From Ophiodon elongatus (lineage: Eukaryota; Chordata; Actinopteri; Perciformes; Hexagrammidae): a stretch of DNA of 64,000 nucleotides. Positions 11,601-21,225 of the stretch are shown in pieces. Both the position numbers and the translations under genes were made by a program. Positions within the stretch are counted from its first letter, which is position 1, and the number at the start of each line of letters is the position of its first letter. A model generated the notes under the pieces. The model was not told where the DNA came from. It saw only the letters and a program-made list of their open reading frames with translations, and ran no database searches. The DNA is taken from contig JACSYO010001703.1 in NCBI GenBank assembly GCA_016806645.1, positions 1,052,501 to 1,116,500 of the forward strand, in the 5' to 3' direction.

Positions 11601-14438
11601 CACACCCCTGCCGGTATCACTCAGCTGCTTCAGTAGACCCTTGAGCCAATCAGGCCCGAAAGGCCTCCTTCTTCAGCTTGACGGCTTCCATCACCCCCGG
11701 CGGGTTCTCGGGTTGCCGCCACGACAGGCACCGATGACCTTCCGACCTTCCGACCACAGCTCCTAGCGGCCACGTCCACAATTGAGGCTTTGAACAGGGT
11801 CCACTCGGATTCCATGTCCTCAACCTCCCTCGGGATGTGTGAGAAGTTCTTCCGGAGGTGGGAGTTGAAGACCTCCCAGACAGGACGTCCCGCCAGACGT
11901 TCCCAGTTAATCCTCACTACACGTTTGGGCTTGCCAGGTCTTTCCAGCCGTCTCCCCCGCCATCTGATCCAACTCACCACCAGGTGGTGATCAGTTGACC
12001 GCTTAGCTCCTCTCTTCACCTGAGTGTCCAAGACATACACCCGCAGATCAGTTGATACGATTACAAATTCGATCATAGATCTCCGGCCTACGGTGTTCTG
12101 GTACCAGGTACACTTATGAGCCACCTTATGCTCGAACATGGTGTTCGTTATGGACAATCCGTGGCTAGCACAGAAGTCCAATAGTGGGACACCACTTGGG
12201 TTCAGATCGGGCAAGCCGTTCCTCCCAATCACCCCCCGCCAGGTTTCTCTGTCATTGCCCACGTAAGCGTTGAAGTCTCCCAGGAGAACTATGGAGTCGG
12301 CAGGAGGCGCGCTTTCCAGGACCCCTTCAACCGACTCCAAGAAGGCCGGATACTCCGAACTGCTGTTTGGTGCATAAGCACAAACAACAGTTAGAGCCTT
12401 ACTCCCCGCAACCCGCAGGCGCAGGCAGGCGACCCTCTCGTTCTCCGGGCAAAACTCCAACACGCCGACGCTCAGCCAGGGGCTCGCGAGTATCCCCACT
12501 CCCGCCCATTGCCTCTCACCCTGGGCAACTCTAGAAAAGGACAAAGTCCAACCCTTCTCCAGGAGCTCGGTTCCAGAGCCAGTGCTGTGCGTGGAGGTGA
12601 GCCCAACTATATCTAGCTCGCACCACTCCACCTCCTGCACTAGCGCCGGCTCTTTCCCGCTAGCGAGGTGACGTTCCATGTCCCTAGAGCTAGTCTATGC
12701 TGCCGGCGATCGGCTCGCCCAGGCCCCCTGCCCGGCCCGCCGCCCGGTCTACATAGCACCCGACCCCGATGCTTGTCCTGCGGGTGGTGAGTCCACAGGG
12801 TGAAACACCTTCCTTTTCCTTTCTTTAGAAAACATGAACCTGAGAATCCTTAATTAGCCCCAACCCCTCTTGTATATTGATCTAGTTAAAACTTGTCTCA
12901 TTGACTCAATTGACTGCTGACAGTTTCCATCCAAAGCCACTGAAATAGGGATTTTCTTCCCAGAAAAAGATTATGACACATACTGTATGACCCATTTTGC
13001 CCAAAGGAAGTCTTCCAAGAACCTTTTATGAGATTAAGTCGCTAATCTTAAATGGACAATAAGGGACTTTTGTTTCCCGATTTATTTTAGAGTTTAATTC
13101 CTGGTACTATTTGTAGCGTTCTCCCTGCCAGTTTGAACATTGGCATATTTTGGCGCGGATGAAATGAGTGGCTGATTTGTTAAAAAAACTCAACTTCAGA
13201 CATTTTAGTTTGTCAAAAGTTTCTCCAAAAAAAAATTCAAAATATCCCGTCAATTCATGGCAATATTAATTGGGACTTCAGGCTCATAACCTCAATCAGG
13301 ATGGACTTTTAGTGTAAAAGGAGATATTACCTGGGCTAAGAGTGAGGTCCTTGATATGAGAAATAGCCACTGACTTACAAAATTTGTGGAAAACGAGAAC
13401 GATGTGGATTTTAGAATGCAAAGGTTCCTTTATAATACAAGATCTAGCTTACTCATAGCAGGACCACACTGGGCTTTCAAGGAATACAAAAATGTAATTG
13501 GCTTTAAATGAAAAGGGAGGCAGTTTGGCCACTATATTTTCTTATGGACTTGTCTGTTTGATTCTAATAAGTTTACATGTTTCACTGTGGGTTAGGGTTA
13601 GGTTCTACCAGGAACCAAAATGGTTTGGGTAAATGGGGACACTACAATTTCTTAAGAACTATGTCTGTATGGCATGGGGACAGGTTTTGGGCACAAGCCA
13701 AAGAACCCTATATGGTTCTAGTTAGCACTAGAGTGTCGTTTTTTCGGCTTTCTTTACTGGTGATTATCTGGAGACCCCTTAGATGTACAGTATATTGCAG
13801 CCCTCATAAGGATCCTGATCCCCAGTTTAAGAACTACTGCTTTAGATCTCCACTGACACCAAGTTTTATTAAATTACTTTTAAATGATACAAGTGTTGGA
13901 TAACAGACTAAAATTTCATTTCAGACTTGCTGTGAAAGGTCATTTGATCCCTGAATTGATTACGTTTTTATGTTACCAACTGAGTGCAACTTCTAATCTT
14001 GTGTTTTTAATTTTGGTTTACATTTGGATTGTGAAGTTTTCAATAGCCAATGCTGACTGTCATAAAATTTTAAAATTTGAATTACCACATGTAATACAGT
14101 CATACGAGAGAGTCACAAGCGATTTCACATTCTAGTCTAACAGAGGGGTACTCAAACACACCGACTGACTGTGCACAGTATATAATCAAAGTATGTGATG
14201 GCCGTGACGAAGTGACTGTCATGTATAATGCTCATGTATGTGCTCACCCCGTTGATGTGAGGCATCCCTGCGCTGCACTCCACACAGCACGCTTGTTGGA
14301 TCAGCTCCCTGGCAGCCTCCCCCTCTCTGTCCTCATATGCTGCCTGGATGTTCTCCAGAGTGGGAGAAGGAACCAGTGCAGAGCCGGGCCCCAGATCTTC
14401 CACCAGCGATGCCTTGGCTCCCATTTCCTCCCCAGGGC
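2522..14438 (-). CDS. lrrk1: lrrk1, leucine-rich repeat kinase 1, 5' part (four exons; gene continues past the left edge)
   Basis: LRRK1 is a large cytoplasmic ROCO-family protein. Its known order is ankyrin repeats, leucine-rich repeats, a Roc GTPase with COR, and a Ser/Thr kinase; it acts in endosome/Rab7 trafficking and osteoclast function. Only the ankyrin portion is in this window. Exons 14248..14438, 7541..7712, 6900..7079 and 2522..2658 join in phase and give about 222 residues. The translation follows human LRRK1 closely, for example NPAILAAYYGHAGLVKELL (human NPAVVAAYFGHTAVVQELL) and LLNWMLA followed by QGHLDVVRLLV. All four introns have GT/AG ends. The leucine-rich repeats, Roc-COR and kinase must lie left of position 1. 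The protein probably starts at the ATG at 14422-14424, although an upstream coding exon cannot be excluded. Intron 1 of the coding part carries a Rex3 insertion. Confidence 0.93.
2659..3134. other. lrrk1 intron, no recognised feature
   Basis: Intron sequence upstream (minus strand) of the last ankyrin exon. I see no exon, RNA gene or clear repeat. Confidence 0.4.
3135..3390 (+). repeat. dispersed repeat family B, diverged copy
   Basis: It resembles 49850-50110 in order and content: a CCCCTC...CAGCT start, a GAACACA.CAAAATA block, then GGCAGAGGGCAGGGT and a TTTAGGAAAG.CCTACT end. Identity is modest. No coding domain is recognised. Confidence 0.4.
3391..3900. other. lrrk1 intron, no recognised feature
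   Basis: Unremarkable intron leading into repeat C. The proline-rich open frames around 3816-4080 come from the repeat, not a gene. Confidence 0.4.
3905..4022 (+). repeat. dispersed repeat family C, plus copy
   Basis: It contains CAGTTCATTCATGTTGCTGT, ACGCACCCCTCCACCTCC and a run of CCACCACCACCAGGTCT, also found inverted at 60490-60612. Similarity stops at AGGTCT, exactly where Tc1 sequence begins. Confidence 0.75.
4023..5691 (-). mobile_element. Tc1-like DNA transposon, inactive, left end truncated
   Basis: The right terminal inverted repeat begins CAGTCCCTGACAAAGGTC on the minus strand and abuts a TA at 5692-5693. A second, internal direct repeat (CAAAGTCTTGTCGCC type) occurs near 5465-5485 and 4210-4240, giving an IR/DR-like layout. 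The left end is homologous only from GTCTTGTCACTTATCC at 4023, so about 18 bp of the terminal repeat are missing. The element sits in a lrrk1 intron, on the same strand as the gene. Confidence 0.93.
4332..5332 (-). pseudogene. Tc1-family transposase remnant
   Basis: The frame starts at the ATG at 5330-5332 (MPKIHPETKALIIKRL). It is then broken among at least three frames: a helix-turn-helix part with RRxxR-like GRPRKTTARED (4878-5246), a segment with WQKVDFSDES (around 4850-4910), and a C-terminal part with QQDSAPSHTS and WPAQSPDMNIIEHVW (4332-4817). The DD34E acidic residues can still be seen, but the frameshifts make it non-functional. Confidence 0.92.
5725..5830 (+). repeat. dispersed repeat family D, fragment
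   Basis: Contains AAGGTGCCACTTTCCGATCAGGA and GGGTTAAGTGTC-type blocks shared with the copies at 7790, 22340 and 32655. It lies just outside the Tc1 right end. Confidence 0.55.
6160..6275 (-). repeat. dispersed repeat family D, minus copy
   Basis: The reverse complement reads AAATGGTAAATGGACTGTACTT, then AAGCGCTTTAACACTACAT and CACCCATTCATACACA. This is the same order as the nested copy at 32655-32811. Confidence 0.75.
6470..6625 (+). mobile_element. tRNA-derived SINE
   Basis: The head resembles a tRNA gene, with an A-box-like GTAGCCGAGGGGTTACAG and a B-box-like GGTTTGATTCC. A non-tRNA body with CTCTCCCCTCTCTCAGTCCCC follows, ending TCAAATAAAGCAAA and an A-rich tail. It is not a functional tRNA: it lacks a paired acceptor stem and anticodon arm. 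Confidence 0.8.
6900..7079 (-). CDS. lrrk1: lrrk1 ankyrin-repeat exon
   Basis: This 180-nt exon starts with the last two bases of a Gly codon and ends with the first base of the next Gly codon. The acceptor is CTCAG and the donor GTAGGG. It encodes PCLRRDLLNWMLA, then QGHLDVVRLLV and LPLYAAARS. These align with human PCSPQRLLNWMLA, QRGHLGVVKLLV and LPLYAAIKS. Confidence 0.94.
7080..7540. other. lrrk1 intron, no recognised feature
   Basis: A short intron between two ankyrin exons with no repeat or RNA gene recognised. A spurious open frame crosses its left junction. Confidence 0.5.
7541..7712 (-). CDS. lrrk1: lrrk1 ankyrin-repeat exon
   Basis: This 172-nt exon starts in phase 0 and ends with one extra base. 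The acceptor is CACAG and the donor GTAGGA. It encodes 57 residues beginning VRLLCLATQHGDLQSVCYLL and ending LVKELLDSIP. The A-x-Y-x-GH and ELL pattern is that of an ankyrin repeat and aligns with human LRRK1 residues ending in QELLESLPG. Confidence 0.94.
7761..7786. repeat. (TA)n microsatellite
   Basis: About 26 bp of alternating TA, directly followed by a family D copy. Confidence 0.95.
7790..7925 (-). repeat. dispersed repeat family D, minus copy
   Basis: The reverse complement has GTGCCACCTGCCCATCAGGA, GGGGTTAAGTGTCTTGCCCA and GATCGAACCACCGTTCCTC, the right half of the family as seen at 22440-22560. Confidence 0.75.
8387..8760 (-). repeat. dispersed repeat family E, minus copy, with poly-C run
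   Basis: The reverse complement matches 30240-30565: TTCAATGCATATGACAGAAA, AGAATAATAATGATAATGAA, TTGGCAATACTAATTGCAAT. The CCCCCAAAAAAAC block is also shared. A 13-bp C homopolymer lies at 8405-8417. This is a common teleost interspersed repeat; the protein-like open frame here is not a gene. Confidence 0.8.
8770..9640. other. lrrk1 intron, no recognised feature
   Basis: I see no exon or clear repeat here. A patch around 9230-9400 has more CpG than its surroundings but no recognisable element. Confidence 0.4.
9820..10066 (+). pseudogene. possible 5' fragment of a mobile RecQ-like helicase gene
   Basis: From the ATG at 9910 it reads MAAPSLAAAIASVHSELERI and then SSLKEEQRMTLNTFL. It resembles the start of a repetitive RecQ/WRN-like helicase gene found in many fish genomes, where this leader is followed by a DVFALLPTGFGKS Walker A segment. 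Here a one-base shift gives DVFTLLLIFHN, so the Walker motif is lost. The Rex3 target-site duplication begins right after. The family assignment is from memory and uncertain. Confidence 0.35.
10067..10096. repeat. target-site duplication, left copy
   Basis: 30 bp identical to 12812-12841, starting CCTTTTCCTTTCTTTAG and ending GAACCT. It brackets the Rex3 element. Confidence 0.95.
10177..11487 (-). pseudogene. Rex3 reverse transcriptase domain, frameshifted
   Basis: Motif A is seen as MCFVDLEKAFDRVP (around 11125-11170) and the LRQG turn at about 10960. The catalytic FADD lies at 10879-10890, out of frame with motif A. The C-terminal part reads TYGHELWVGTERTRS, SFLRRVVGLSLRDRVR and RWFGHLIRMPPGRLP. 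At least two frameshifts disable it. Confidence 0.9.
11630..12679 (-). pseudogene. Rex3 endonuclease domain
   Basis: The open frame of 349 codons is uninterrupted. It shows LDIVGLTSTHS, VVCAYAPNSSSEYPAFLESV, the metal/catalytic LLGDFNAYVGND, and STDHHLVVSWIRW near the end, all of the EEP endonuclease fold used for target-primed integration. The usual N-terminal start (a GTWNV-like stretch) is altered or missing, and the frame breaks at its 3' side, so the full polyprotein is not made. Confidence 0.88.
12812..12841. repeat. target-site duplication, right copy
   Basis: A perfect 30-bp match to 10067-10096. The flanking bases differ on both sides, so the duplication length is well defined. Confidence 0.95.
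12842..14247. other. lrrk1 intron, no recognised feature
   Basis: AT-rich intron between the Rex3 insertion and the first recognised lrrk1 exon. Around 13500-13690 two loosely similar blocks (GTTTGG..AAATGGGGACACTA type) suggest an old repeat. No exon is seen. Confidence 0.4.
14248..14438 (-). CDS. lrrk1: lrrk1 exon with probable start codon; first ankyrin helices
   Basis: The acceptor is CAG at 14439-14441 and the donor is GTGAGC starting at 14247. From the ATG at 14422-14424 (context GAAATGG, a good Kozak match) it encodes 59 residues and ends in phase 0. It contains ENIQAAYEDREGEAARELIQ, which aligns with the human stretch EGIRAAYRRGDRGGARDLL. The frame is also open upstream of the ATG as far as the acceptor, so an earlier coding exon is possible. 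The N-terminus here is shorter than in human LRRK1. Confidence 0.88.
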
Positions 14439-15550
14439 CTGGTGGAGCAGAGGACAGACACAGACAGACATTAGGGACCAAATGGGAGTTAAAGAGTATT
14501 TGTGAGGAGAAGAGGTAACATATGGAGGTTTGTGGCGGTAAGCCAACCATGCAGGTTGAACACATCGTATTACTGCGATCCTGTTAGCAGCATGTGCCCA
14601 GAACTAGGTCACCTTATTAAAGAATGTTCTCATGGCATGAAGAGTACAGCTGAATGAGTGAATTAGTGCACACTGTAAAAGAGTAATAGTAGAAGGTGAA
14701 ATAAGCACTCACATTACACTATTAGTATTCAAAGGCAAATACTAATGCTAATACTCCTGTGCTCATCATAACAATATCAAGTATTTAGCTCCAATTTTCT
14801 AGAGCTAATGATGGTATATGGTTGAAGCACTGAGGAATCAAGTCACTTGAGGAGTCAAAATGGAATTAGTGAATATTATTGTGTACAGTGGGCAAATGAG
14901 GCATTGTTACAATTTGTGCAATATGGGTTAATGGGATGTGAATTAAACTATACAAAATAAACACACAATTGACCTAAAAGGCACCTGGTTGTGACAAAAA
15001 AAATATAAAAGGAGTGAAATGAAGACCATCTTCCTTTAATCTGCATTAGCCATCATAAAAGAGCTATAGGATACCTCCTCATTTCACTACAAAAACATAA
15101 TTAAGATGTCAGCTGGCCTTAGAGAAGCCCTATCAAGGTAAAAAAAAAAAAACCTAGCTGTTGGATTCATTGCATGTCATTTCTAGTAAATATCACAATA
15201 TAAAACATGTGTTTTCTGTCTATAAAGCACAAACGTAGGACTATAGAAAGTATCACTATATATTTTGTAGTGTGTAAACTGTATGAAACTGAAACTGTGA
15301 GAGAAAGCAAAGAGTTTTCAATTTAATTTATTTAGTCTTTTTATTTACTGAGTTGACACAGTTAGGGAAGGCTGTGTCGAGGTGTGGTAAAGTGTCTTTA
15401 TTGTATTGCTTTTACACAAGTTTATATTTTGGGCCACCAAAAATATTTGGTCCATCCCTGAATAATATGAAGATTTCTTTAAAAAAACAAAAAAAACTGC
15501 ATTACAGAGGAGAGTGGTGTGGCATCCATATTAAGAGATCTTTGATTCTA

Positions 15551-15584
<34 letters not shown>

Positions 15585-16384
15585 TCACTTGACCTGTTAA
15601 CCATCTATGACGAGATGAGACTTTTCCTGCTGTTCTCCATAGATGATTTTGGTGACAAGTAATGGCATTACTGATGTTAACCTGTGTACTTGTTTTCTTT
15701 GCTGTATTTAGTGTAAATGTGGTAGAATAACTCATGTGTAGGTTATTGAATAGAATCATTTCTTGGGGTTAATGCAAGTTAGGAGAGTTTATGTTTCCCA
15801 TGTGTTTATGGGAAGAAAGTGTTCATAGTTAGAATTTGGGGTACAGTGTTATTCCTCACAAGTGTCATTGTTAGGCAGTAGCACCAGGGGAACAAACTAG
15901 ATCATGACAATCTAGGTCTACAAGACGGAAGCAAAATACGCTGTGTAGTTGTCAACCTAACGTGATATTTCTGCTGGTGATGTTGGTGATGTTATTTCGG
16001 CATCCTGGGCGAGGACAATGTCTACACTGTGTTAGGTTTTGGAAGTGATTATTAGTGACTGTATCAACTCCTTCAGTTTATCCAGTTAGCAGCTAGTGCA
16101 GGGTTTACAGCTGCCTTTGTATAAGTAGGAGCGCCTTGACAATGAGCACTTATATTAGCAATTAGACTGTTTAGTAATAAATGTGGTTTCATGCAATGAT
16201 GATCTGTATGAAAATGAATGAGTCATATGTAAGACATATTACTCTTTAAAGAGTTCCAGAGCAGGTGTAATCTTTTTTTTTTACATTTTTGGTATTTTAT
16301 TCTGTTTACAATGAATAAGTGAAATGAAGAAAATCTCTGTGTACAAGATGGAAGTACAACACACTGTGTAGCGTGTTGAGTAGT
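14439..16384. other. lrrk1 5' intron; poly-T run
   Basis: There is no exon. A T homopolymer of about 28 bp lies at 15552-15579, with A-rich runs near 14995 and 15140. The rest is unremarkable. Confidence 0.45.
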
Positions 16385-16830
16385 AATAATAATAACTTTA
16401 TTTATATAGCACCTTTCAAAACAGAGTTTACAAAGTGCTCTACAGAGAAGCAATGCATAGACAAAGCCAAAACAAAAATAACTGCATAAAAGGACATAAA
16501 AGGACGACATCACGTAAAAGCAATTTTATAAAAATGGGTTTTAAGAAGTGATTTAAAAGAAGTCCCTGATTCTGCGAGCCTCATCTCCTCAGGCAGGTCG
16601 TTCCACAGTTGAGGGGCCCTGATGGCAAAAGCATGGTCACCTTTAGATTTAAGCCTCGACTTTGGAATGGCCAGACGGGCCCCACCGGAGGATCTAAGGG
16701 CTGGCTCATATGGGGATAACATTTCTACAATGTAGCTCGGGGTCAGACCCAGACGGGCTTTAAAAGTGATAAAAGTAGTGACTGTCAATCTAAAGTGATA
16801 GTTTAGCATTTTGCAGAACATCTTCATTAA
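16385..16830 (-). mobile_element. L2-like LINE 3' fragment
   Basis: On the minus strand an open frame ends with SRLKSKGDHAFAIRAPQLWN and then LPEEMRLAESGTSFKSLLKT. This is the C-terminal signature repeated in fish L2/Maui-like and related LINE polyproteins. It is followed by GGTGCTATATAAATAAAGTT and an (ATT)n tail at 16383-16395. The element is truncated at its 5' side. Confidence 0.8.
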
Positions 16831-17559
16831 ATGCCTAGCACCAGGTTGGGCCTTTGTGACATCATCCTGTGCACCGCTACATAAACGTAAACCAAAAGTT
16901 CTGTACTCTACGGCTCAACATAATTTTGAGGCATGTCAGATTGATTGTTAAAATAGAAAATAAAAGCAGAGACACGTCCGTCCTTATCTCATTGTCTGCT
17001 TCACTCGTGTTTTCAGATTGTCAAATCATTTTACCACCACAGGGTTTTCCTACTTAATCAAATACATACAGATCAGTGTGGCGTCGATACGCATGTCATC
17101 TAAAAGCACTTACAATGGCAGATCAGTTAATGTATTCTGTGTCATTTGATGCTTCGTTTTGATTGGTTGGTTTGTAGAGGCAGTCATCTTGTGAGAAGTT
17201 GGTCCAAATGTATTTTTCTGTCAGACTTTTGACCCAGCCGTCTTTGGTCTCCAAAGTCCTCAATCAGCCATCAGTGAATGCGTCCCACAGTGAGACAGCA
17301 TACAATCAGTGACACCGGCAATATTGTGACAGAGTATTGTGTGGTGACTAAACCTATGACTGGCAGCACATCAGATATTCCTAAATCGTATCAGAGGCTT
17401 ACAATAATGACCTTTTCTGACACCAACCTAACCGAGCATTCAGACCAAAAACAGCACTGCAAGGAATAAAGCAAGTTGGTGATTAGACAATGAAATACAA
17501 AGACCAGTTTGAGTAACAGATTCATGAGCTCTACTAGACACAAAAACACTATACTATAT

Positions 17560-17879
17560 TTTCTGCTCCACATATCTGGAACAAGGTCCCTGAAAGCTTA
17601 AATCCAGATTGAAGACTCTTCTTTTTGCTGTTGCCTTTAATTGAACCAGATTCAAGGATCTTAATCAATTTCTGCATTTATTTCTTAAACTGCTCTGCAA
17701 CTTTTATTCTATTTTTTTGCTTTTTAATGTTTTACTGACTGTTTTTAATGTTTAAATGAATGTTCTTAATTGTTTTTAAATCTTCTTTTCTTTTGCATTA
17801 TGTGTTGATGCTTTTATGTGAAGCACTTTGAATTGCCTTGTTGAAATGTGCTATACAAATAAACTTGCCTTGCCTTGCC
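17560..17879 (+). mobile_element. L2-like LINE 3' fragment
   Basis: On the plus strand it encodes a short APHIWNKVPESLN tail like that of LINE 3' ends. A T-rich 3' UTR follows with AAGCACTTTGAATTGCCTTG and TGTGCTATACAAATAAACTT, then (GCCTT)n microsatellite repeats at 17864-17880. It is opposite in orientation to the fragment at 16385. Confidence 0.8.
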
Positions 17880-18124
17880 TCTACAGCAGTTGTGTGTCAG
17901 AATTTCACAACTTATCACAGTCCCAATCATTTGATATTCCTTCTCAGCAATCGAAAGAATTGCTCAGCACCAAAGGACAGCGTGGCATGTCGGGGTTTGT
18001 ACGAGATAGGGGTCTTCCTCACGGATCACTCACTCATTTACAACTCAACTTTCTCAGGTAATATCAGGCCTGTGCAAACCGGAGTCAGACCACAGCAGAT
18101 GTTTCCTGGTTTCCAGCAGTAAAA

Positions 18125-19374
18125 GGAGTGAATGACTTTGTACAGAATTAGCCTGTTCATTTAGAACTCACAGTTGGTAATCGCTGCTTGCCTCCATGGT
18201 TCTCATCGTCAGGCCGGTCTTTGCACGTCATACTGTATCTAGTATTGACACATTTCTTGGTAAATAAAACCTTTGCTCATAACCCAAACACAAAACATAA
18301 TAAATGCTGGTGAATGTGGGCCTCACTGTCAGTTACGTTGGTTCTTTGTTTCACCCACGAACACTTCTGTTTCCTCTTTCGGCTGCGTTTCAGCTACATG
18401 AGCCAGCTTCCTGCAGGCTTTCCTTTGAATAATTAAGACAGAATCTGACTGGCCTTCTGAGGCTATAAGAGAAATCCTGAGGGAGTGAAACCATTAGACA
18501 CATGTGCACCTCCCATCCACCATCAATACTCCCCTATCACGCCATTACATGGTCTGTCTGGGAAAGCTAAAAGAAGAGTAAGGGAGAGGGATGAGGCTGC
18601 CAACATCTCCTCCATTACTTAATTTCCTCTTTCATTTGTTAGACTGGTTGAGTCGGGTTTCAGTTTGGAGATCAAAGGGAACATACACTCCTAACTTCTG
18701 CTACAGGAACAAACAACATCAGTGTGATCAGCTGTGGATGTGACTAGAGAGGATGAGGAGACTTGAGGATCATCAGTACACATGGCAGAAAATAAAAACA
18801 AGACCGTGTTACAGACAGCACAAAGACAATAAACCAACTCTCTCCTGCACCCAATTATACTTGAGGCCGCTACATTGTTCATTCATTAAAACCTGTATTC
18901 AAGCCTCGAAAAGTATTGAGGTTCCCCTCATTTGCGATGATGACGAGACATATACAGAATTAAATAAATAAAAACAGAAGAGGACAATACTCAATAAGTG
19001 AAGTGCTTTGAGATCATCATCACCATATTCTAGGACTGACACAAGGACTGCTGGTGATGAGATTTTCAGATTGATGTTCGAATGTAAATGATTCATCAAG
19101 CCAAATACAAAATATGTATACTCTGGGACTTTCTCAATATTGCCACCATTCAGCGTGGATAGTTGTAGATTGTTAAAATGACTATCTCTTGCTTTAGAAA
19201 AAAACATGAACTTTGTTATCCTTGCATTAGGAACTAGTTTAAAGAGACACATGCATTTTTAAAGGAAGGAAAGTTGTAGGTTCAGCACAATCTCTCAAAT
19301 CACACATCACCACATTTGCCTCAGAGGCAAACACGCATGTTAACACAACAGGCAACACCGAGGTCAGCAAAATG
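18125..19374. other. lrrk1 5' intron, no recognised feature
   Basis: A repeat-poor stretch. The segment 18340-18620 is balanced in composition and free of repeats. No coding exon is visible. Confidence 0.35.
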
Positions 19375-19562
19375 AATTAAGGTCATGTCCATATGTACTA
19401 TAAATGAATCACGTAAAAATTATTGAAGTCATGTCCATATATCGTACAAAGAAATTGATAACATAAAATGATTGAGGTTATTTCTAAATATATTGTACAA
19501 TAAGTTGATAACGTAAAAATGACTGAGGTCATGTTTATATATTGTACGATAAGTCGATAACA
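19375..19562. repeat. AT-rich minisatellite, unit about 51 bp
   Basis: Almost four tandem units. Each has GAGGTCATGTCCATAT-like sequence, a GTAC(A/T)ATAA core, and GATAACGTAAAAATGA-like sequence. Units differ at several positions, so the array is old. Confidence 0.8.
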
Positions 19563-19894
19563 CACAATCTTTTCAGCAATAATGTAAATGCAGCAGAACC
19601 CATTGCAATCAGAATGCTGTCCGAGCAGCCAGAAGACATCTGGAGGCCGTCTGGCTCATATTCACATATTAGCTCAGATCTCAGCCAAATACAATGCAAA
19701 GGATATCTGTACAGTGGGACCACAAGAAAAATAAATCATTCAACAAGTTGAAAGGTCATCTAACTCTAATAAAGCTAAAGACCATTACTGGTGCTATGTC
19801 TATTATTTACTTTTTATCAATAAATTATGTCAGGATTAATTTGGTTGTGGTGCAGGTGATAAAGACATACAAATAAGATTGTGTTTAGTAAAAC

Positions 19895-20060
19895 AGCAGT
19901 AGGGGCCATCAAAATGTGATACATGGCGCATAATTTACACTGTCACTGGTTTGATTCTGACTGGGGAACTTTGAAGCATTAAGTCCCCCCTCGCCCCCCT
20001 CACTCTAGCTCTGTGTTTCCTGTCTCTTTCTACTGTCATCTATTAGTAAAAGCAAAAATG
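19895..20060 (+). mobile_element. degenerate tRNA-derived SINE
   Basis: A B-box-like GGTTTGATTCTGACT is followed by CCCTCGCCCCCCTCACTCTA and CTGTCTCTTTCTACTGTCATC, then an A-rich tail with AAAGCAAAAATGAA. The layout is as in the SINE at 6470, but more diverged. Confidence 0.6.
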
Positions 20061-20335
20061 AAGAAAAAGCAGCAATGAATTGCAAATGAATTGAAAGTTT
20101 CTTCAGCTCTATGCGCCTCATGTCCTTACAGGAGTAGTACCCTCGTTACCATGATCTAAACAGAAAGCAGCAGGCCTGAAGGCCATCTAGGGCAGTACTT
20201 GAGATTTCGGGAAGTTGTTTGCAGTAATTTAAACTGTACTATTAACAATTAGGTAGCATACAGTTCATGGTTTGTATTAACCTAACAACGGCACTCATTC
20301 AATGGTTGCTTAGTAACAATTAAAAAAAAGAAATG

Positions 20336-20357
20336 CAAAAAAAAAAAAAAAAAAAAA
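20336..20357. repeat. poly-A run
   Basis: About 20 consecutive A residues following AAGAAATGC. It may be the tail of an old retroposon, but no body is recognised. Confidence 0.8.
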
Positions 20358-20936
20358 CGAAATAGAATTCATTCAGTAGTTTCAATGGTAACTTTTGGCT
20401 CTCCGTAATTCTCTACAAGCTGATGAGAAGCATTTCTATTTGAAAAAAACAAACAAACACTGTTAGAATTCAAGGAGTAATCACTATTTTACTAAATGAC
20501 CATCATATATCTGCAGGTGTACATGAGTGCTGCTGATCAGCGTCAGAGTGAAGCTTTTCAGGGGAATTTCCACATCTCCATACCAAACATGAATCAACTG
20601 TTTCACTTTCCCTCGGTCAGTGCTGGACCACAAGAAGGAACCAGTTTCACATCCACACAATCCTTACTCGGAAAAACACACTGGTAACGTCGTTAACAGT
20701 AGAAGCCCAACTAAATCAAATCACACTCAACCGTATACACAAAAAATAGACAATGATTACAATAAAAGTACACTTTTGTCAACTTTTCAACTGAAAATAA
20801 TTGAGTTTTTCCCATCAATCTACCAGACAGACTCTGCTACAGGTCAATTATAGTCAGTGCTCGATGGAATGACTCTGAACAAATACTGAATTCAATCAGT
20901 GGGGCCGTTGTACTGATGATGAAACTTAGAAAAAGT

Positions 20937-20938
<2 letters not shown>
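20358..20938. other. lrrk1 5' intron, no recognised feature
   Basis: Intron sequence between the poly-A run and the TA repeat. No gene or clear repeat is seen. Confidence 0.35.

Positions 20939-20979
<41 letters not shown>
20939..20979. repeat. (TA)n microsatellite
   Basis: About 41 bp of alternating TA. It produces tyrosine/isoleucine open frames. Confidence 0.95.
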
Positions 20980-20984
<5 letters not shown>

Positions 20985-21125
20985 CCTTGTTTTTGTTTTT
21001 TTAATATGTTGTCCTTGTTTTTTTCCTTGTATATTTACGTTGAGAGCAATGGAAAAACTGGAGTCAAATTCCTTGTATGCATACGCGTACATGGCCAAAA
21101 AAAGCAAATAAAGCTGATTCTGACA

Positions 21126-21132
21126 GACACAA

Positions 21133-21163
<31 letters not shown>

Positions 21164-21225
21164 TATAACCACAAACACAGACACACACAGACACACACAG
21201 ACACACGGACACAAACACACAGCAG
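21126..21225. repeat. (AC)n and ACAG-rich microsatellite
   Basis: A pure AC run at about 21138-21162 followed by an imperfect ACACACAGAC array. Confidence 0.92.

Larger units (their letters stand above)
10097..12811 (-). mobile_element. Rex3 (RTE-clade) non-LTR retrotransposon, near full length with internal deletion
   Basis: It is oriented on the minus strand. It has an apurinic-type endonuclease (11630-12679), a reverse transcriptase (10177-11487), and a 3' end of GGAT/ATGG repeats at 10097-10108 on the target side, as is typical of Rex3. Conserved blocks WQTGVVVP (around 11400) and LRQG..LS (around 10960) match the regions classically used to recognise Rex3. The linker between endonuclease and reverse transcriptase is shortened: AVKLKKEAF at about 11650-11680 is soon followed by reverse-transcriptase-side sequence. 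It inserted in the lrrk1 intron on the same strand as the gene. Confidence 0.93.

Noticed and set aside
19361..19385. Retinoic acid response element from two AGGTCA half-sites
   Set aside because: The spacing is 13 bp, not 1, 2 or 5, and the second half-site belongs to a minisatellite unit.
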